This document shows positions 56,047 to 64,000 of a DNA stretch of 64,000 nucleotides, piece by piece (the first letter of the stretch is position 1; the number at the start of each line of letters is the position of its first letter). Location: positions 70,686-134,685 of the forward strand of contig NZ_AQPF01000009.1 in the NCBI RefSeq assembly GCF_009846745.1, written 5' to 3'. The translations under genes and the position numbers were made by a program. The notes under the pieces are model-generated. The model was not told the origin of the DNA, did not search any database, and saw nothing but the letters and a program-made list of their open reading frames with translations. The stretch comes from Alloalcanivorax xiamenensis (GTDB taxonomy: Bacteria; Pseudomonadota; Gammaproteobacteria; Pseudomonadales; Alcanivoracaceae).

Positions 56047-57180
56047 TCAATACCTGTTCATTAACGTCTCCACAATCTCCCGATTCGCCTCCGAGAGATC
56101 CAGGAACTGGAACCCCCCGTGATATTCAGAAGGACCGGTTCCTTGCTCACTCCACACCACCCGGGCGTCGAAGCTCATGGTGTTCACGTCTCCGATGCGA
56201 TCCGGAAGCACCATGCCCAGTTCCCAGTGCTCGCCCGGCGCCGCTTCACGGCGCATGGCCAGCCGGAACCCGCCCAGGCTCAGGTTGGTCAGCCTGCCCA
56301 CATTACCACCGGTGCCGCGATCAAACACCACCAATTCCCGAAACATCTGTTTACGGGGATGTTTGCGACGCTCCGGGCCACGCATCGGTTCCTCGCCATG
56401 GCGCGGCCGCAGCACGAATACCGTTCCGGTGAACGGATCGTCCTGGCGACACACCGGATTGGCGTGGACCCGCAGGTATTGAGGCGCTTCCTCGCTGCCG
56501 CTTTCCAGGGTCAGATCACCTTCCCAGGCTTCCCCTTGTGAGCAACGGGCGAATATGGGGCTATCCTGCCAGCTTGCGTTGCTGTCGTCACCTGCGGCGA
56601 TAGGCAGCACTTGCGTAATCGGCAGGCTCAATAGCGAATCCCGCTCGCGATCCAGCAACGCACAGGCGGACGCGTTGCAGAAACTGACCACGCCGTCGGC
56701 GTCGGTGCCGATGACGGCATCCCCCAGCGCCTGCAGCAAACGCTCGTTCTCGTCCTTGAGGCGCTTCATCTGCACCACCGCTTGCCGCAGGCGCCAGCGC
56801 TGACGATCCAGTTCGAGGAAGACATTGACCTTGGCTTCCAGGATCTGTTCATCCACCGGTTTGAACAGGTAGTCCACCGCCCCGTGCTGATAGCCCTTGA
56901 AGACGTAACTCTGGTCTTTGGAAATGGCGGTGACAAAAATGATCGGGATATGCCGGGTGCGACGATTCTGTCGCAGCAACGTGGCGACCTCGAAGCCATC
57001 CATATCCGGCATCTGCACATCGAGCAGAATCAGGGCGAGATCATGCTTGAGCGCCCATGCCAGAGCCTCGTCACCGGATTTCGCCATGATCAGGTTCCGG
57101 TCCTCCCCCTCCAGTACCGCCTCCATGGCGACCAGGTTCTCATGACGATCGTCCACCACCAGAATATTCTGTTTCTTCAT
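56047..57180 (-). CDS. Response regulator with REC, PAS and PilZ domains
   Basis: Protein of 377 aa. REC domain (about 1-125) with LLDVQMPDMDGFE as the phosphorylation site and Lys in YLFKPVDE; coiled stretch; PAS-like domain (about 150-240, LLQALGDAVIGTDADGVVSFCNASA); PilZ domain at the C-terminus (about 275-375) with RRKHPRKQMFRE and NLSLGGFRLAM, matching the c-di-GMP-binding RxxxR and (D/N)xSxxG motifs. It should thus combine phosphorylation with c-di-GMP sensing. The ATG at 57180 begins MKKQNILVVDD. Its stop lies 2 bp before gspE. Confidence 0.85.
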   Translation of the reverse strand: MKKQNILVVDDRHENLVAMEAVLEGEDRNLIMAKSGDEALAWALKHDLALILLDVQMPDMDGFEVATLLRQNRRTRHIPIIFVTAISKDQSYVFKGYQHGAVDYLFKPVDEQILEAKVNVFLELDRQRWRLRQAVVQMKRLKDENERLLQALGDAVIGTDADGVVSFCNASACALLDRERDSLLSLPITQVLPIAAGDDSNASWQDSPIFARCSQGEAWEGDLTLESGSEEAPQYLRVHANPVCRQDDPFTGTVFVLRPRHGEEPMRGPERRKHPRKQMFRELVVFDRGTGGNVGRLTNLSLGGFRLAMRREAAPGEHWELGMVLPDRIGDVNTMSFDARVVWSEQGTGPSEYHGGFQFLDLSEANREIVETLMNRY

Positions 57181-57181
57181 G

Positions 57182-57757
57182 TCACAACCCAACCAGATAG
57201 TCCGCCAGGTACGGGCCGATCCGTTCCAGATCAAGCACCTCCCGTGCCGCGCCTTTTATTATCGCCGCCTCTGGCATCACCGGCGCCTCGCTACTTTGCG
57301 GTGACTGCACCAGAGTATGGCCGCCGCGCCGACGGATATAGTCGAGACCGTCGGAGCCATCATCGTTGGCGCCGGTCAGCAGCACCCCGACCAGCGCCGA
57401 GCCGTAGGCGTGGCCGGCCGAGAAGAACAGTTCATCGATGGACGGCCGGGAAAAGTGCACAGGCCGATAGGTGGAAAGTGCCACGGTGTCATCCTCGCTG
57501 ACCAGCATGTGGTATCCCGGCGGTGCCACGTAAACGTGACCGGGCAGAATCTCCTCTTTGTCCTCCGGGGACCGCATCGGCAAGGTGCTGTAGCGGGACA
57601 GCAGCCATGCCAACCGGTTATCGGCGCTGGCGTGCTGATGCTGGACCAACAGTACGGCCGCCGGAAACCGCGACGGCAAACCGGCCAGAATCGTGGAGAA
57701 GGCGTTCAACCCTCCCCAGGACGCCCCCATCACTACCGCCTTCACCGCCCGGCCCAT
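57182..57757 (-). CDS. cheB: CheB-type methylesterase, catalytic domain only
   Basis: Free-standing CheB methylesterase domain, 191 aa, without the usual N-terminal receiver. Catalytic residues: Ser in MGASWGGLNAF near residue 13, His in LVQHQHASADN near 40, Asp in LLTGANDDGSDGL near 132. CheB removes methyl groups from glutamyl residues (and deamidates Gln). The ATG at 57757 has GGGTGG 5 nt upstream. The lack of a receiver suggests control by the separate receiver protein encoded just before it. Confidence 0.9.
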   Translation of the reverse strand: MGRAVKAVVMGASWGGLNAFSTILAGLPSRFPAAVLLVQHQHASADNRLAWLLSRYSTLPMRSPEDKEEILPGHVYVAPPGYHMLVSEDDTVALSTYRPVHFSRPSIDELFFSAGHAYGSALVGVLLTGANDDGSDGLDYIRRRGGHTLVQSPQSSEAPVMPEAAIIKGAAREVLDLERIGPYLADYLVGL

Positions 57758-57846
57758 GACGCCCACCCGGCACGGCGCCCACGGGCTTGCCGGTATCGTG
57801 TCATTGCCACCCGCTCCCTGTCCGCCATGCCTCCTGTCTGCTGATT

Positions 57847-58329
57847 TCAGCCGTCCCCCCGCTCACGCTGCATACGGGCCTTCTCCGCCTCATAGGCCGC
57901 ACGGTGAGCCTGGGCTTCCTTCAGTTTGGCGAGCAAGTCCCGGCGTTGCCGGTCCAGCTCCAGGAAGAAATTGACCTTACTTTTCAGAATCAGCGGGTCC
58001 AGCGGTTTGAACAGGTAGTCCACCGCCCCGGCCTGATAGCCCTTGAAGACGTACTTTTTCTCCTTGGAGATGGCGGTCACGAAAATAATGGGAATGGTCT
58101 GGGTGTCCTTGCGCTGACGCATCAGCTCCGCCACCTCGAAACCGTCCATGCCTGGCATCTGCACATCCAGCAGCACCAGTGAAATGTCTTCCCTGAGCAT
58201 GATTCTCAAAGCGGCCTGACCGGACTCGGCCTTGAGCAACACCCGCCCTTCCTCCTCCAGAATGGCTTCCAGGGATACCAGATTGGCGGGTTGGTCATCG
58301 ACCAAAAGCAGCTTCTGCTCGATCATCAC
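57847..58329 (-). CDS. Single-domain response regulator with coiled-coil tail
   Basis: REC protein of 160 aa. Phosphorylation Asp in LVLLDVQMPGMDGFEV near residue 54, acidic pair in LLVDDQPANL, Lys in YLFKPLDP. Residues about 120-158 form a charged helix (LELDRQRRDLLAKLKEAQAH) resembling the linker of the receiver-PAS-PilZ protein, its probable paralogue. May be the phospho-target for regulating CheB/CheR or a phosphate sink. Confidence 0.9.
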   Translation of the reverse strand: MMIEQKLLLVDDQPANLVSLEAILEEEGRVLLKAESGQAALRIMLREDISLVLLDVQMPGMDGFEVAELMRQRKDTQTIPIIFVTAISKEKKYVFKGYQAGAVDYLFKPLDPLILKSKVNFFLELDRQRRDLLAKLKEAQAHRAAYEAEKARMQRERGDG

Positions 58330-58339
58330 TCTTCTCGGT

Positions 58340-59206
58340 TTAGGCGTTATGTGGGATCTGTCGCTTACGGAAGATGCGCAGCGACTTGTTGATCACGTCG
58401 AAGGCATCTTCGTTACCACTGAAACGCAGGCTTTCCTTGGTCCCCAGGCAGAGGAAACCGCCCAGATCCAGGCTGTCGTCGAACAGGCGGATCACCCGTT
58501 CCTGTAACGGCCGGTCAAAGTAGATCAGTACATTCCGGCACAAAATCACGTGCATCTCGCCGAACACCTGGTCCGTCGCCAGATCATGATCGGCAAAAAC
58601 GATGTTGCGCTTTAGCCTTTGTTCCATGATCACGCTGTCGTACCGTGCCGTGGCGTATTCCGACAACGACTTGCGGCCACCGGCCCGGCGGTAGTTCTCG
58701 GTATACTGCTTGAAGGCGTCGATCGGGTAGATGCCTTTCTTCGCCGCCAACAGCACGTTCTTGTCGATGTCGGTGGCATACAGCATGGTCCGGTCGTAAA
58801 GCCCTTCCTCCTCCAGCAGAATGGCCATGGAATAGATTTCCTCGCCGGTGGAGCAACCGGCATGCCAGATCTTGATGAACGGAAAGGTTTTCAGCACCGG
58901 GATAACGTCCTCGCGGAAGGCGCGATAGAACTCGGGATCCCGGTACATTTCGGTCACATTGACGGTCAGATCGTTCAGTAAAGTGACGAAGAACTGCCGA
59001 TCCCGCAGCACCCGCTCGGTCATTTGCGTCACCGATGGGAAACCCGACATGGTCAACCGGTGCATCACCCTGCGCCGCATGGACGCCCTGCTGTAGGCGC
59101 GAAAATCGTAGCCGTAGAGCTGGTAGATCGCCTCCAGCAGCAGGCGAATCTCAATGTCCTCGATTTGAATCTGATCATCGTCGATCACGTCCATGGACTG
59201 CTGCAC
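58340..59206 (-). CDS. cheR: CheR-type protein-glutamate methyltransferase
   Basis: CheR methyltransferase, 288 aa. N-terminal helical domain with YGYDFRAYSRASMRRRVMHRL, then the SAM-binding core: KIWHAGCSTGEEIYSMAI (motif I) near residue 112, ATDIDKNVL near 144, and HVILCRNVLIYFDRPLQERV near 222. It methylates glutamate side chains on receptor-like coiled coils. No chemoreceptor gene is nearby; the encoded kinase's own coiled coil is a candidate substrate. Eleven bp after the kinase gene. Confidence 0.93.
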   Translation of the reverse strand: MQQSMDVIDDDQIQIEDIEIRLLLEAIYQLYGYDFRAYSRASMRRRVMHRLTMSGFPSVTQMTERVLRDRQFFVTLLNDLTVNVTEMYRDPEFYRAFREDVIPVLKTFPFIKIWHAGCSTGEEIYSMAILLEEEGLYDRTMLYATDIDKNVLLAAKKGIYPIDAFKQYTENYRRAGGRKSLSEYATARYDSVIMEQRLKRNIVFADHDLATDQVFGEMHVILCRNVLIYFDRPLQERVIRLFDDSLDLGGFLCLGTKESLRFSGNEDAFDVINKSLRIFRKRQIPHNA

Positions 59207-59217
59207 GACATGCCCTC

Positions 59218-62200
59218 CTAGCGATGCAGCCAGACCCGCATCAGCGAGGTCAGCTTGCTCATGTCGATGGGTTTGGAGCAGTAGTCATTGGCGCCCGCCT
59301 CCAGGCACTTGGCCCGGTCATCCTTCATCGCCTTGGCGGTAAGGGCAAGAATTGGCAAGGAGGCGAATCGGGCCTGTTGGCGGATATGCCCCATGGCCTG
59401 ATAGCCGTCCATCTCCGGCATCATGATGTCCATCAACACGATGTCGGTTTGCGGTGAGGCTTCCAGGGCTTCGACCGCCTCACGGCCGTTGTTGGCGATC
59501 TCAATATCGAACCCGAGCTCCTCCAATTGAGCCGACAACGCGTAGATATTGCGCATGTCATCATCCACCAGCAGCAACCGTTTGCCCTCGAAAATGTCGT
59601 CGCGGTGCTCGATCAGTTCCGGATTGCCACGCCGATGGCTCGGCAGCGTTGATTCCAGCCAGTGCAGGAACAATGAGGCTTCGTTGAGCAACCGCTCGTG
59701 AGACCGCTCGGTCTTCAGAATGATGCGGTCCGCGTACTTGCGCAGCTTGGCTTCTTCTTCCCGGGTCAAATCCTTGCCGGTGTAAATCACCACCGGCAGT
59801 GTCTCGTTCTCGTCGCCTTCGTGCAGACGTTCCAGCAACTCGAAGCCAGTCATGTCCGGCAGGGTCAGATCCAGGATCATGCAGTCGTAGACCCGTTCGC
59901 CCAGTGCCGCCAATGCCTCCTCGCCGCTGGTTACCGCGGTAATCTCCACGCCTTTCTGATCGAACAGCTCGCGGATACTGGCGTGCTGTGCCTCGCTGTC
60001 TTCCACCACCAGGAGGCGGCGAACATTCTTTTCGATGGCCTGCTCAATGGTGCCGAACGCGGCCAGCATTTGCTCCTGGCTGACCGGCTTGGTCAGGAAG
60101 TCAATGGCACCGAGATCCAGCGCTTTCTTGCGCTCATCCTTACCGGACAGGAAGTGCACCGGGATGTCCTGGGTGCGCGGGTCGGCCTTGAGGCGCTCCA
60201 TTACTTCCCAGCCATCAATCCCCGGCAAACCGATATCCAGAATGATGGCGCTCGGGCGGTAGCGGCTGGCGTATTCCAGACCGCTTTCGCCGTCCATGCA
60301 GATATGGCTCTCCAGTCCGTAGTCCGCGGCCAGATCCACCAGCACATTGGCGAACTCCCGATCGTCCTCCACCACCAGCACGGTCTTCTCCCGGACCACA
60401 TACTCCTCCGCTGACGGCTCCATGGCGAGGGGGGTGGTAGGCGCCGTGTGAGCCTCGGCGTTGGCCCCCACGTCCATACTCTCCTCCAGGGCCGCCTCGA
60501 CGCCCAGCGCCTCGCCTTCCGGCAAATACAGAGTGAAGGTGGCCCCCTGCCCCAGCCCATCACTGCGCAGGCCGATTTCCCCGCCCAGCAGGCGGGCCAG
60601 CTCCCGGGAAATGGTCAGTCCCAGTCCGGTGCCGCCATATTTTCGGCTGGTGGTGCCGTCGGCCTGCTGGAAGGCCTCGAAGATCAACTTCTGCTTGTCC
60701 TCGGCGATGCCCACCCCGGTGTCGGTGACGGCGAAACACAAGGTGCCTTCACGCTCCAGAGTCCGTCCGGGAATGCGCTCGTCCTGGGCGGGACGCCCGA
60801 TGGTCAACGTCACGCCGCCTGTGTCGGTGAACTTGAGGGCGTTGGAAAGCAGGTTCTTGACGATCTGCTCCAGACGCTGCTTGTCCGTGTAAAAATGCGG
60901 CGGCACGTCCTCCTGAATCACCACGTTGAAACCCACGCCTTTATTCTCGGCCACATGGGTGAAATGCCGCTGGAAGTAGTCGGAGACGTCCCGGGGTGTG
61001 ATCTCATCGATCACCACATCCATTTTGCCTTCCTCGATCTTGGAGATATCGAGAATGTCGTTGATCAGCGATAGCAGATCGGAGCCGGCGGAATGAATGA
61101 CCTGGGCATGCTCCACCTGCTTCTCGTCCAGATTGCCTTTCTTGTTCTGCCCCAGGGCGTTGGACAGAATCAGGATCGAGTTGAGCGGTGTACGCAACTC
61201 ATGGGACATGGTGGAGAGGAACTCGGATTTATACTTGGAGGACAGCTCCAGCTCCTTGACCTTGTCTTCCAGCTCCTCATGAAGCGTCTCCAACTCGGTA
61301 TTCTTGCGCGACATCTCTCCTTTTTGCTCACTGAGCATGCGCGCCTGGGCCTCCAACTCCTCATTGGTCACTCGCAATTCTTCCTGCTGCGCCTGCAGGG
61401 ACTCTTCCGATGCCCGTAGCGCCTGGGTTTGCGACTCCAGTTCCTCGTTAATGGCCTTGAGCTCTTCCTGTTGCTGCTGCAGGCGCGATTCCGACGCCGC
61501 CAGTTCGGAGGCCTGACGCTCCAGATCCTGATTGGCCCGGGCCATCTCCTCCTTCTGCTGACTCAACTCCTTGGCCTGCTCCTGGGTGCGGGTCAGCATT
61601 TCCCCCAAACGCAACCGGCTTTGCGCGCTATGCAATGCCACTCCGATCAGTTCCACCCCTTGCTCGAGGAACGTCAGATCATCATCCTCAAAACGTCGGA
61701 AGGAGCCGATTTCCAGCACCCCCTTGAGCTCTTCCTCATGGAAGATGGGAATTACCATCAGATTACGGGGCACCGCGTTGCCCGTGCCGGAGGACACCAG
61801 GATGTAATCTTCCGGAACCTCCTCGAGAATGATGGGCTTGCCTTCCAGTCCACATTGGCCGACCAGGGATTCCCCCAGAGCGAAGTCATTGGCCAGATGC
61901 TTACGGCGCTGCATGGCGTAGGCTGCCCGCATGTACAGGCGCTCGCGCTCCACATCGAAGGTATAAAAAGCGCCGATCTGAGCGTTCAAGGTGGGAATCA
62001 CATAACCCAGCAAATTGCTGCCAAGCTTGTCGATGGCCATGTCGCCCCGCATCAGATCCCCCAATTGGGAAAGCCGGGTTTTGATCTGCTCCTGGCGTTT
62101 TTCGTCCTCGATGCGATGTTTGATTGTGTCCCGCATCTTGCGGATGGCACGGATCAGATGACCGGTCTCATCCCGGCTTTCACTCTGAATCGCCGTATCC

Positions 62201-62886
62201 CAGTTGCCGTTGGCGATGCTGTCCGCGGCTCCCGCCGCATCCTCCAAGGGGCGCGTGATCGAGCGCGTCACCCTCAAGGCGATCCAGCCCAGCAGAGTAA
62301 AGGCCATCACCCCCAGTGCCAGCCCGATCATCTGGGTGCTGCGGTTGTCTTCACGGCTCCGCAGCAGAGTGCCACGGAAGGCCTCATAGCGCTTTGCCTG
62401 GAATTCGTCCTGCGTCTGCTTGAGCTGCCGCTCCAGCAGCTCCACCCGATCAAGCCAGGCGTAGCTGTTCACCAGGGTCATGGGGTCTTCAATCAGCGCC
62501 TGGGCGAGCCCCGTTGCCTCGTTCAGATAATCGATGAAGGACATGCGGATCTTGTCCACGTCATCGGTCAGTGCCGGATCCAGCCGGTCGATATCACCAA
62601 GCCGTTCCAGAAACTGGTCCGAGCGCACCCTGGCCTCATCCAGCGGCCGCTCGTCGATCTGGGCGATGGCCGTACTGTAGGCGTCGGCGATCCCCACGAA
62701 CTCGAGATTGTTGGCGTTCACCAGCTCCAGCACCGGGAAGTCATGGTTCTCGATGCGGCTCAAGTGATCAATATTGGTCGCGGCGATATAGTAGCTGTAC
62801 AAAAAGTAAGCCAGAAAAAGCACAATCCCCAAAACCGCCACGGCGAGAATCTTCAGCCGGACGGACAGATTCTGAAACCACCTCAT
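59218..62886 (-). CDS. Membrane hybrid sensor histidine kinase with three receiver domains
   Basis: Protein of 1222 aa. Layout: membrane helix (about 11-30), periplasmic sensor of about 150 aa (4-helix-bundle-like), second helix (about 185-205), HAMP, GAF (about 285-430, GAFYTFDVERERLYMRAAYA), a long coiled coil (about 435-560) built of QQEEL/NEELE repeats, HisKA with phospho-His in STMSHELRTPLNSIL, HATPase (NALKFTDTGG, DTGVGIAEDK, GGTGLGLTI), then three REC domains (LDIGLPGIDGWE, LDLTLPDMTGFE, MDIMMPEMDGYQ). The ATG at 62886 begins MRWFQNLSVRLKIL. First gene of the signalling block; ligand unknown. Confidence 0.92.
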   Translation of the reverse strand: MRWFQNLSVRLKILAVAVLGIVLFLAYFLYSYYIAATNIDHLSRIENHDFPVLELVNANNLEFVGIADAYSTAIAQIDERPLDEARVRSDQFLERLGDIDRLDPALTDDVDKIRMSFIDYLNEATGLAQALIEDPMTLVNSYAWLDRVELLERQLKQTQDEFQAKRYEAFRGTLLRSREDNRSTQMIGLALGVMAFTLLGWIALRVTRSITRPLEDAAGAADSIANGNWDTAIQSESRDETGHLIRAIRKMRDTIKHRIEDEKRQEQIKTRLSQLGDLMRGDMAIDKLGSNLLGYVIPTLNAQIGAFYTFDVERERLYMRAAYAMQRRKHLANDFALGESLVGQCGLEGKPIILEEVPEDYILVSSGTGNAVPRNLMVIPIFHEEELKGVLEIGSFRRFEDDDLTFLEQGVELIGVALHSAQSRLRLGEMLTRTQEQAKELSQQKEEMARANQDLERQASELAASESRLQQQQEELKAINEELESQTQALRASEESLQAQQEELRVTNEELEAQARMLSEQKGEMSRKNTELETLHEELEDKVKELELSSKYKSEFLSTMSHELRTPLNSILILSNALGQNKKGNLDEKQVEHAQVIHSAGSDLLSLINDILDISKIEEGKMDVVIDEITPRDVSDYFQRHFTHVAENKGVGFNVVIQEDVPPHFYTDKQRLEQIVKNLLSNALKFTDTGGVTLTIGRPAQDERIPGRTLEREGTLCFAVTDTGVGIAEDKQKLIFEAFQQADGTTSRKYGGTGLGLTISRELARLLGGEIGLRSDGLGQGATFTLYLPEGEALGVEAALEESMDVGANAEAHTAPTTPLAMEPSAEEYVVREKTVLVVEDDREFANVLVDLAADYGLESHICMDGESGLEYASRYRPSAIILDIGLPGIDGWEVMERLKADPRTQDIPVHFLSGKDERKKALDLGAIDFLTKPVSQEQMLAAFGTIEQAIEKNVRRLLVVEDSEAQHASIRELFDQKGVEITAVTSGEEALAALGERVYDCMILDLTLPDMTGFELLERLHEGDENETLPVVIYTGKDLTREEEAKLRKYADRIILKTERSHERLLNEASLFLHWLESTLPSHRRGNPELIEHRDDIFEGKRLLLVDDDMRNIYALSAQLEELGFDIEIANNGREAVEALEASPQTDIVLMDIMMPEMDGYQAMGHIRQQARFASLPILALTAKAMKDDRAKCLEAGANDYCSKPIDMSKLTSLMRVWLHR

Positions 62887-63161
62887 TAACGCGTCCCCAT
62901 GCGTGCCTACAGGCGCTTTTGTTGTATTCCCCCCCAAAACGGGAATAAGACTAAATTCGTAGGCTAACAGAAAGGACGAAAGGGCCAAACCCTAAGCGGA
63001 GCTCGGCCCGTGCGAGGGGCAAAAAACGAGATATGGCGCACACTTTTAGCCCGAGGGAGGTGTCAGAAAGGGAGTCGCGGGAGCGTGCGCTGGAAGCCTG
63101 GCCAAATGGCTTTCAGGGACTTGTAGACGGGGGCAAGGTTATCCGTCGCAGCAAACCTTCG

Positions 63162-63863
63162 CTAAGGCTGTTCGGGCCCAATATATTTTTCTTCTTTACT
63201 CTCATGAATGCCTGGCTTGGGGAAAAGGGTTGCCGGCTTGCCATTGTCCGGCACCAAATACATAGGTTTGCGGTCTTTCAGCGGCATAGCCAATGCCAGT
63301 CCCCTAAGCTCTGGAGAGTTTTGATAGTGCATGCCACTACTGAATGCGTATACATCACGTCTGATAATATCCGCCATTAATTCCGCGATACATGGCATTC
63401 CACTGGCAGTATTACCAGCATTACAACAATAGAGCCAAACATTCGCATTTTTACGCATGTTGCCTGGAGTAAGGCCGAATACATTTGACAGATCGACATT
63501 CGTTCCGGCCCAAGCGTTCTCCCCGACAAAAATAGCCTGGCTACTTGCGTGGCCAAAAAAGTAAACACCGCTGACAACACGAGCCAAAAGAGGCGGTGTT
63601 TCCGGGGCAGCCCCTTCGATGGCCGCTTTGAACTCCTCAAAATTCGTCACCGGAGTTACCAGAGTTTCAGCGTTCTCTTGCTCTTCAAGCTCCCTGGCCT
63701 TGGTTTCCGCTGCCCACTGAAAGACTTTTCCGGCATTTTTTCGGATACCAGGCTCGCCATACATCAATACATAAAAAGGCCTGACATCAACTTTAACTAC
63801 CGCCCTTTGGGTATTGGCCGTGACAGAAGTCCTTGATTGTCCTACTTGCACATAGTTTGCCAT
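63162..63863 (-). CDS. Putative caspase-fold (clan CD, DUF4347-like) protein
   Basis: Protein of 233 aa, no signal peptide. Two segments match the clan CD pattern of hydrophobic strand plus catalytic residue: VYFFGHASSQAIFVG near residue 100 (His) and NVWLYCCNAGNTASGMPCIAELM near 145 (Cys), followed by DVYAFSSG. The second resembles the LLYGCNVAxG block of DUF4347/CHAT-like domains. The gene is visibly AT-richer than the rest of the window and stands alone at the edge, suggesting recent acquisition. A peptidase role (toxin, effector or defence) is inference; no partner gene is visible within the window. AGGGACC precedes the ATG. Confidence 0.55.
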   Translation of the reverse strand: MANYVQVGQSRTSVTANTQRAVVKVDVRPFYVLMYGEPGIRKNAGKVFQWAAETKARELEEQENAETLVTPVTNFEEFKAAIEGAAPETPPLLARVVSGVYFFGHASSQAIFVGENAWAGTNVDLSNVFGLTPGNMRKNANVWLYCCNAGNTASGMPCIAELMADIIRRDVYAFSSGMHYQNSPELRGLALAMPLKDRKPMYLVPDNGKPATLFPKPGIHESKEEKYIGPEQP

Positions 63864-64000
63864 CGTTTGGTCCCTGTGCTATTCGTCACCCTTCAAATCT
63901 GAAGCCAGGCCATCTCTACAGTTAGCAGTTCGGGAAATAGCCTCTACAGAAAACGTCCTAACCGGAAAACAGAAGCGACAGCGGTGAGTATTTAACAAGT

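Noticed and set aside
62887..63161. Possible small gene between the hybrid kinase and the caspase-like gene
   Set aside because: Short open frames exist but have no ribosome-binding site and no recognisable sequence; treated as intergenic.

Overview
This window is chromosomal DNA of a high-GC gammaproteobacterium. Gene content and order look most like the Pseudomonas/Alcanivorax group: fimL next to nudC, cysB near thrH, cysI followed by a DUF934 gene, an nfuA/metH neighbourhood, and three-gene proton-translocating transhydrogenase. A haloalkane dehalogenase of subfamily II and the marine hydrocarbonoclastic flavour of the content fit Alcanivorax/Alloalcanivorax, but species is inference. No phage, plasmid, CRISPR array or complete insertion sequence was seen.

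Layout. 0.1-4.6 kb: a COQ8-like ABC1 kinase and the pntAA-pntAB-pntB transhydrogenase operon. 4.7-6.8 kb: an ECF sigma/anti-sigma pair facing two tiny exported proteins, with two divergent copies of the same promoter between them. 6.9-11.5 kb: thpR-like RNA ligase, rimO, an EamA transporter, a lipoprotein hydrolase and a methyltransferase. 11.7-18.5 kb: a Lon-family protease, a pseudouridine synthase broken by a short deletion, a SET protein, a haloalkane dehalogenase, a UbiB-type kinase and an M48 lipoprotein protease. 18.5-23.3 kb: REP pair, nfuA with an IscR operator, a 110-bp MITE-like element, a MATE exporter, DUF2970, cysI and DUF934. 23.4-32.9 kb: a long minus-strand run with zntB, acuI/yhdH, sohB, a membrane protein, frameshifted nudC, fimL, thrH, cysB and a 5'-nucleotidase. 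33-41 kb: H1-like protein, small membrane proteins, the mtnA-mtnB-mtnD-mtnC methionine salvage operon, rlmG, tRNA-Pro(CGG) and a DUF481 outer-membrane protein. 41.4-45.1 kb: metH.

45-63 kb is one continuous minus-strand block. It begins with a membrane-bound hybrid kinase carrying three receiver domains, then CheR, a receiver protein, CheB and a receiver-PAS-PilZ protein. That last gene stops 2 bp before gspE of a type II secretion cluster (gspE, F, G, H, I, J, K, L, M). The block ends with a DUF1461 protein and a PEP-utilising-enzyme relative that lacks the phosphotransfer histidine. gspC and gspD are not present. The right edge holds an AT-richer gene for a protein with caspase-fold (clan CD/DUF4347-like) His and Cys motifs.

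Sulfur and one-carbon metabolism recur: cysI, cysB, metH and the mtn genes together cover sulfite reduction, its regulator, methionine synthesis and methylthioadenosine recycling. The most promising leads for new biology are the divergent ECF module with its unknown small exported proteins, the methyltransferase/methylesterase-equipped kinase operon joined to type II secretion, and the orphan caspase-like protein.
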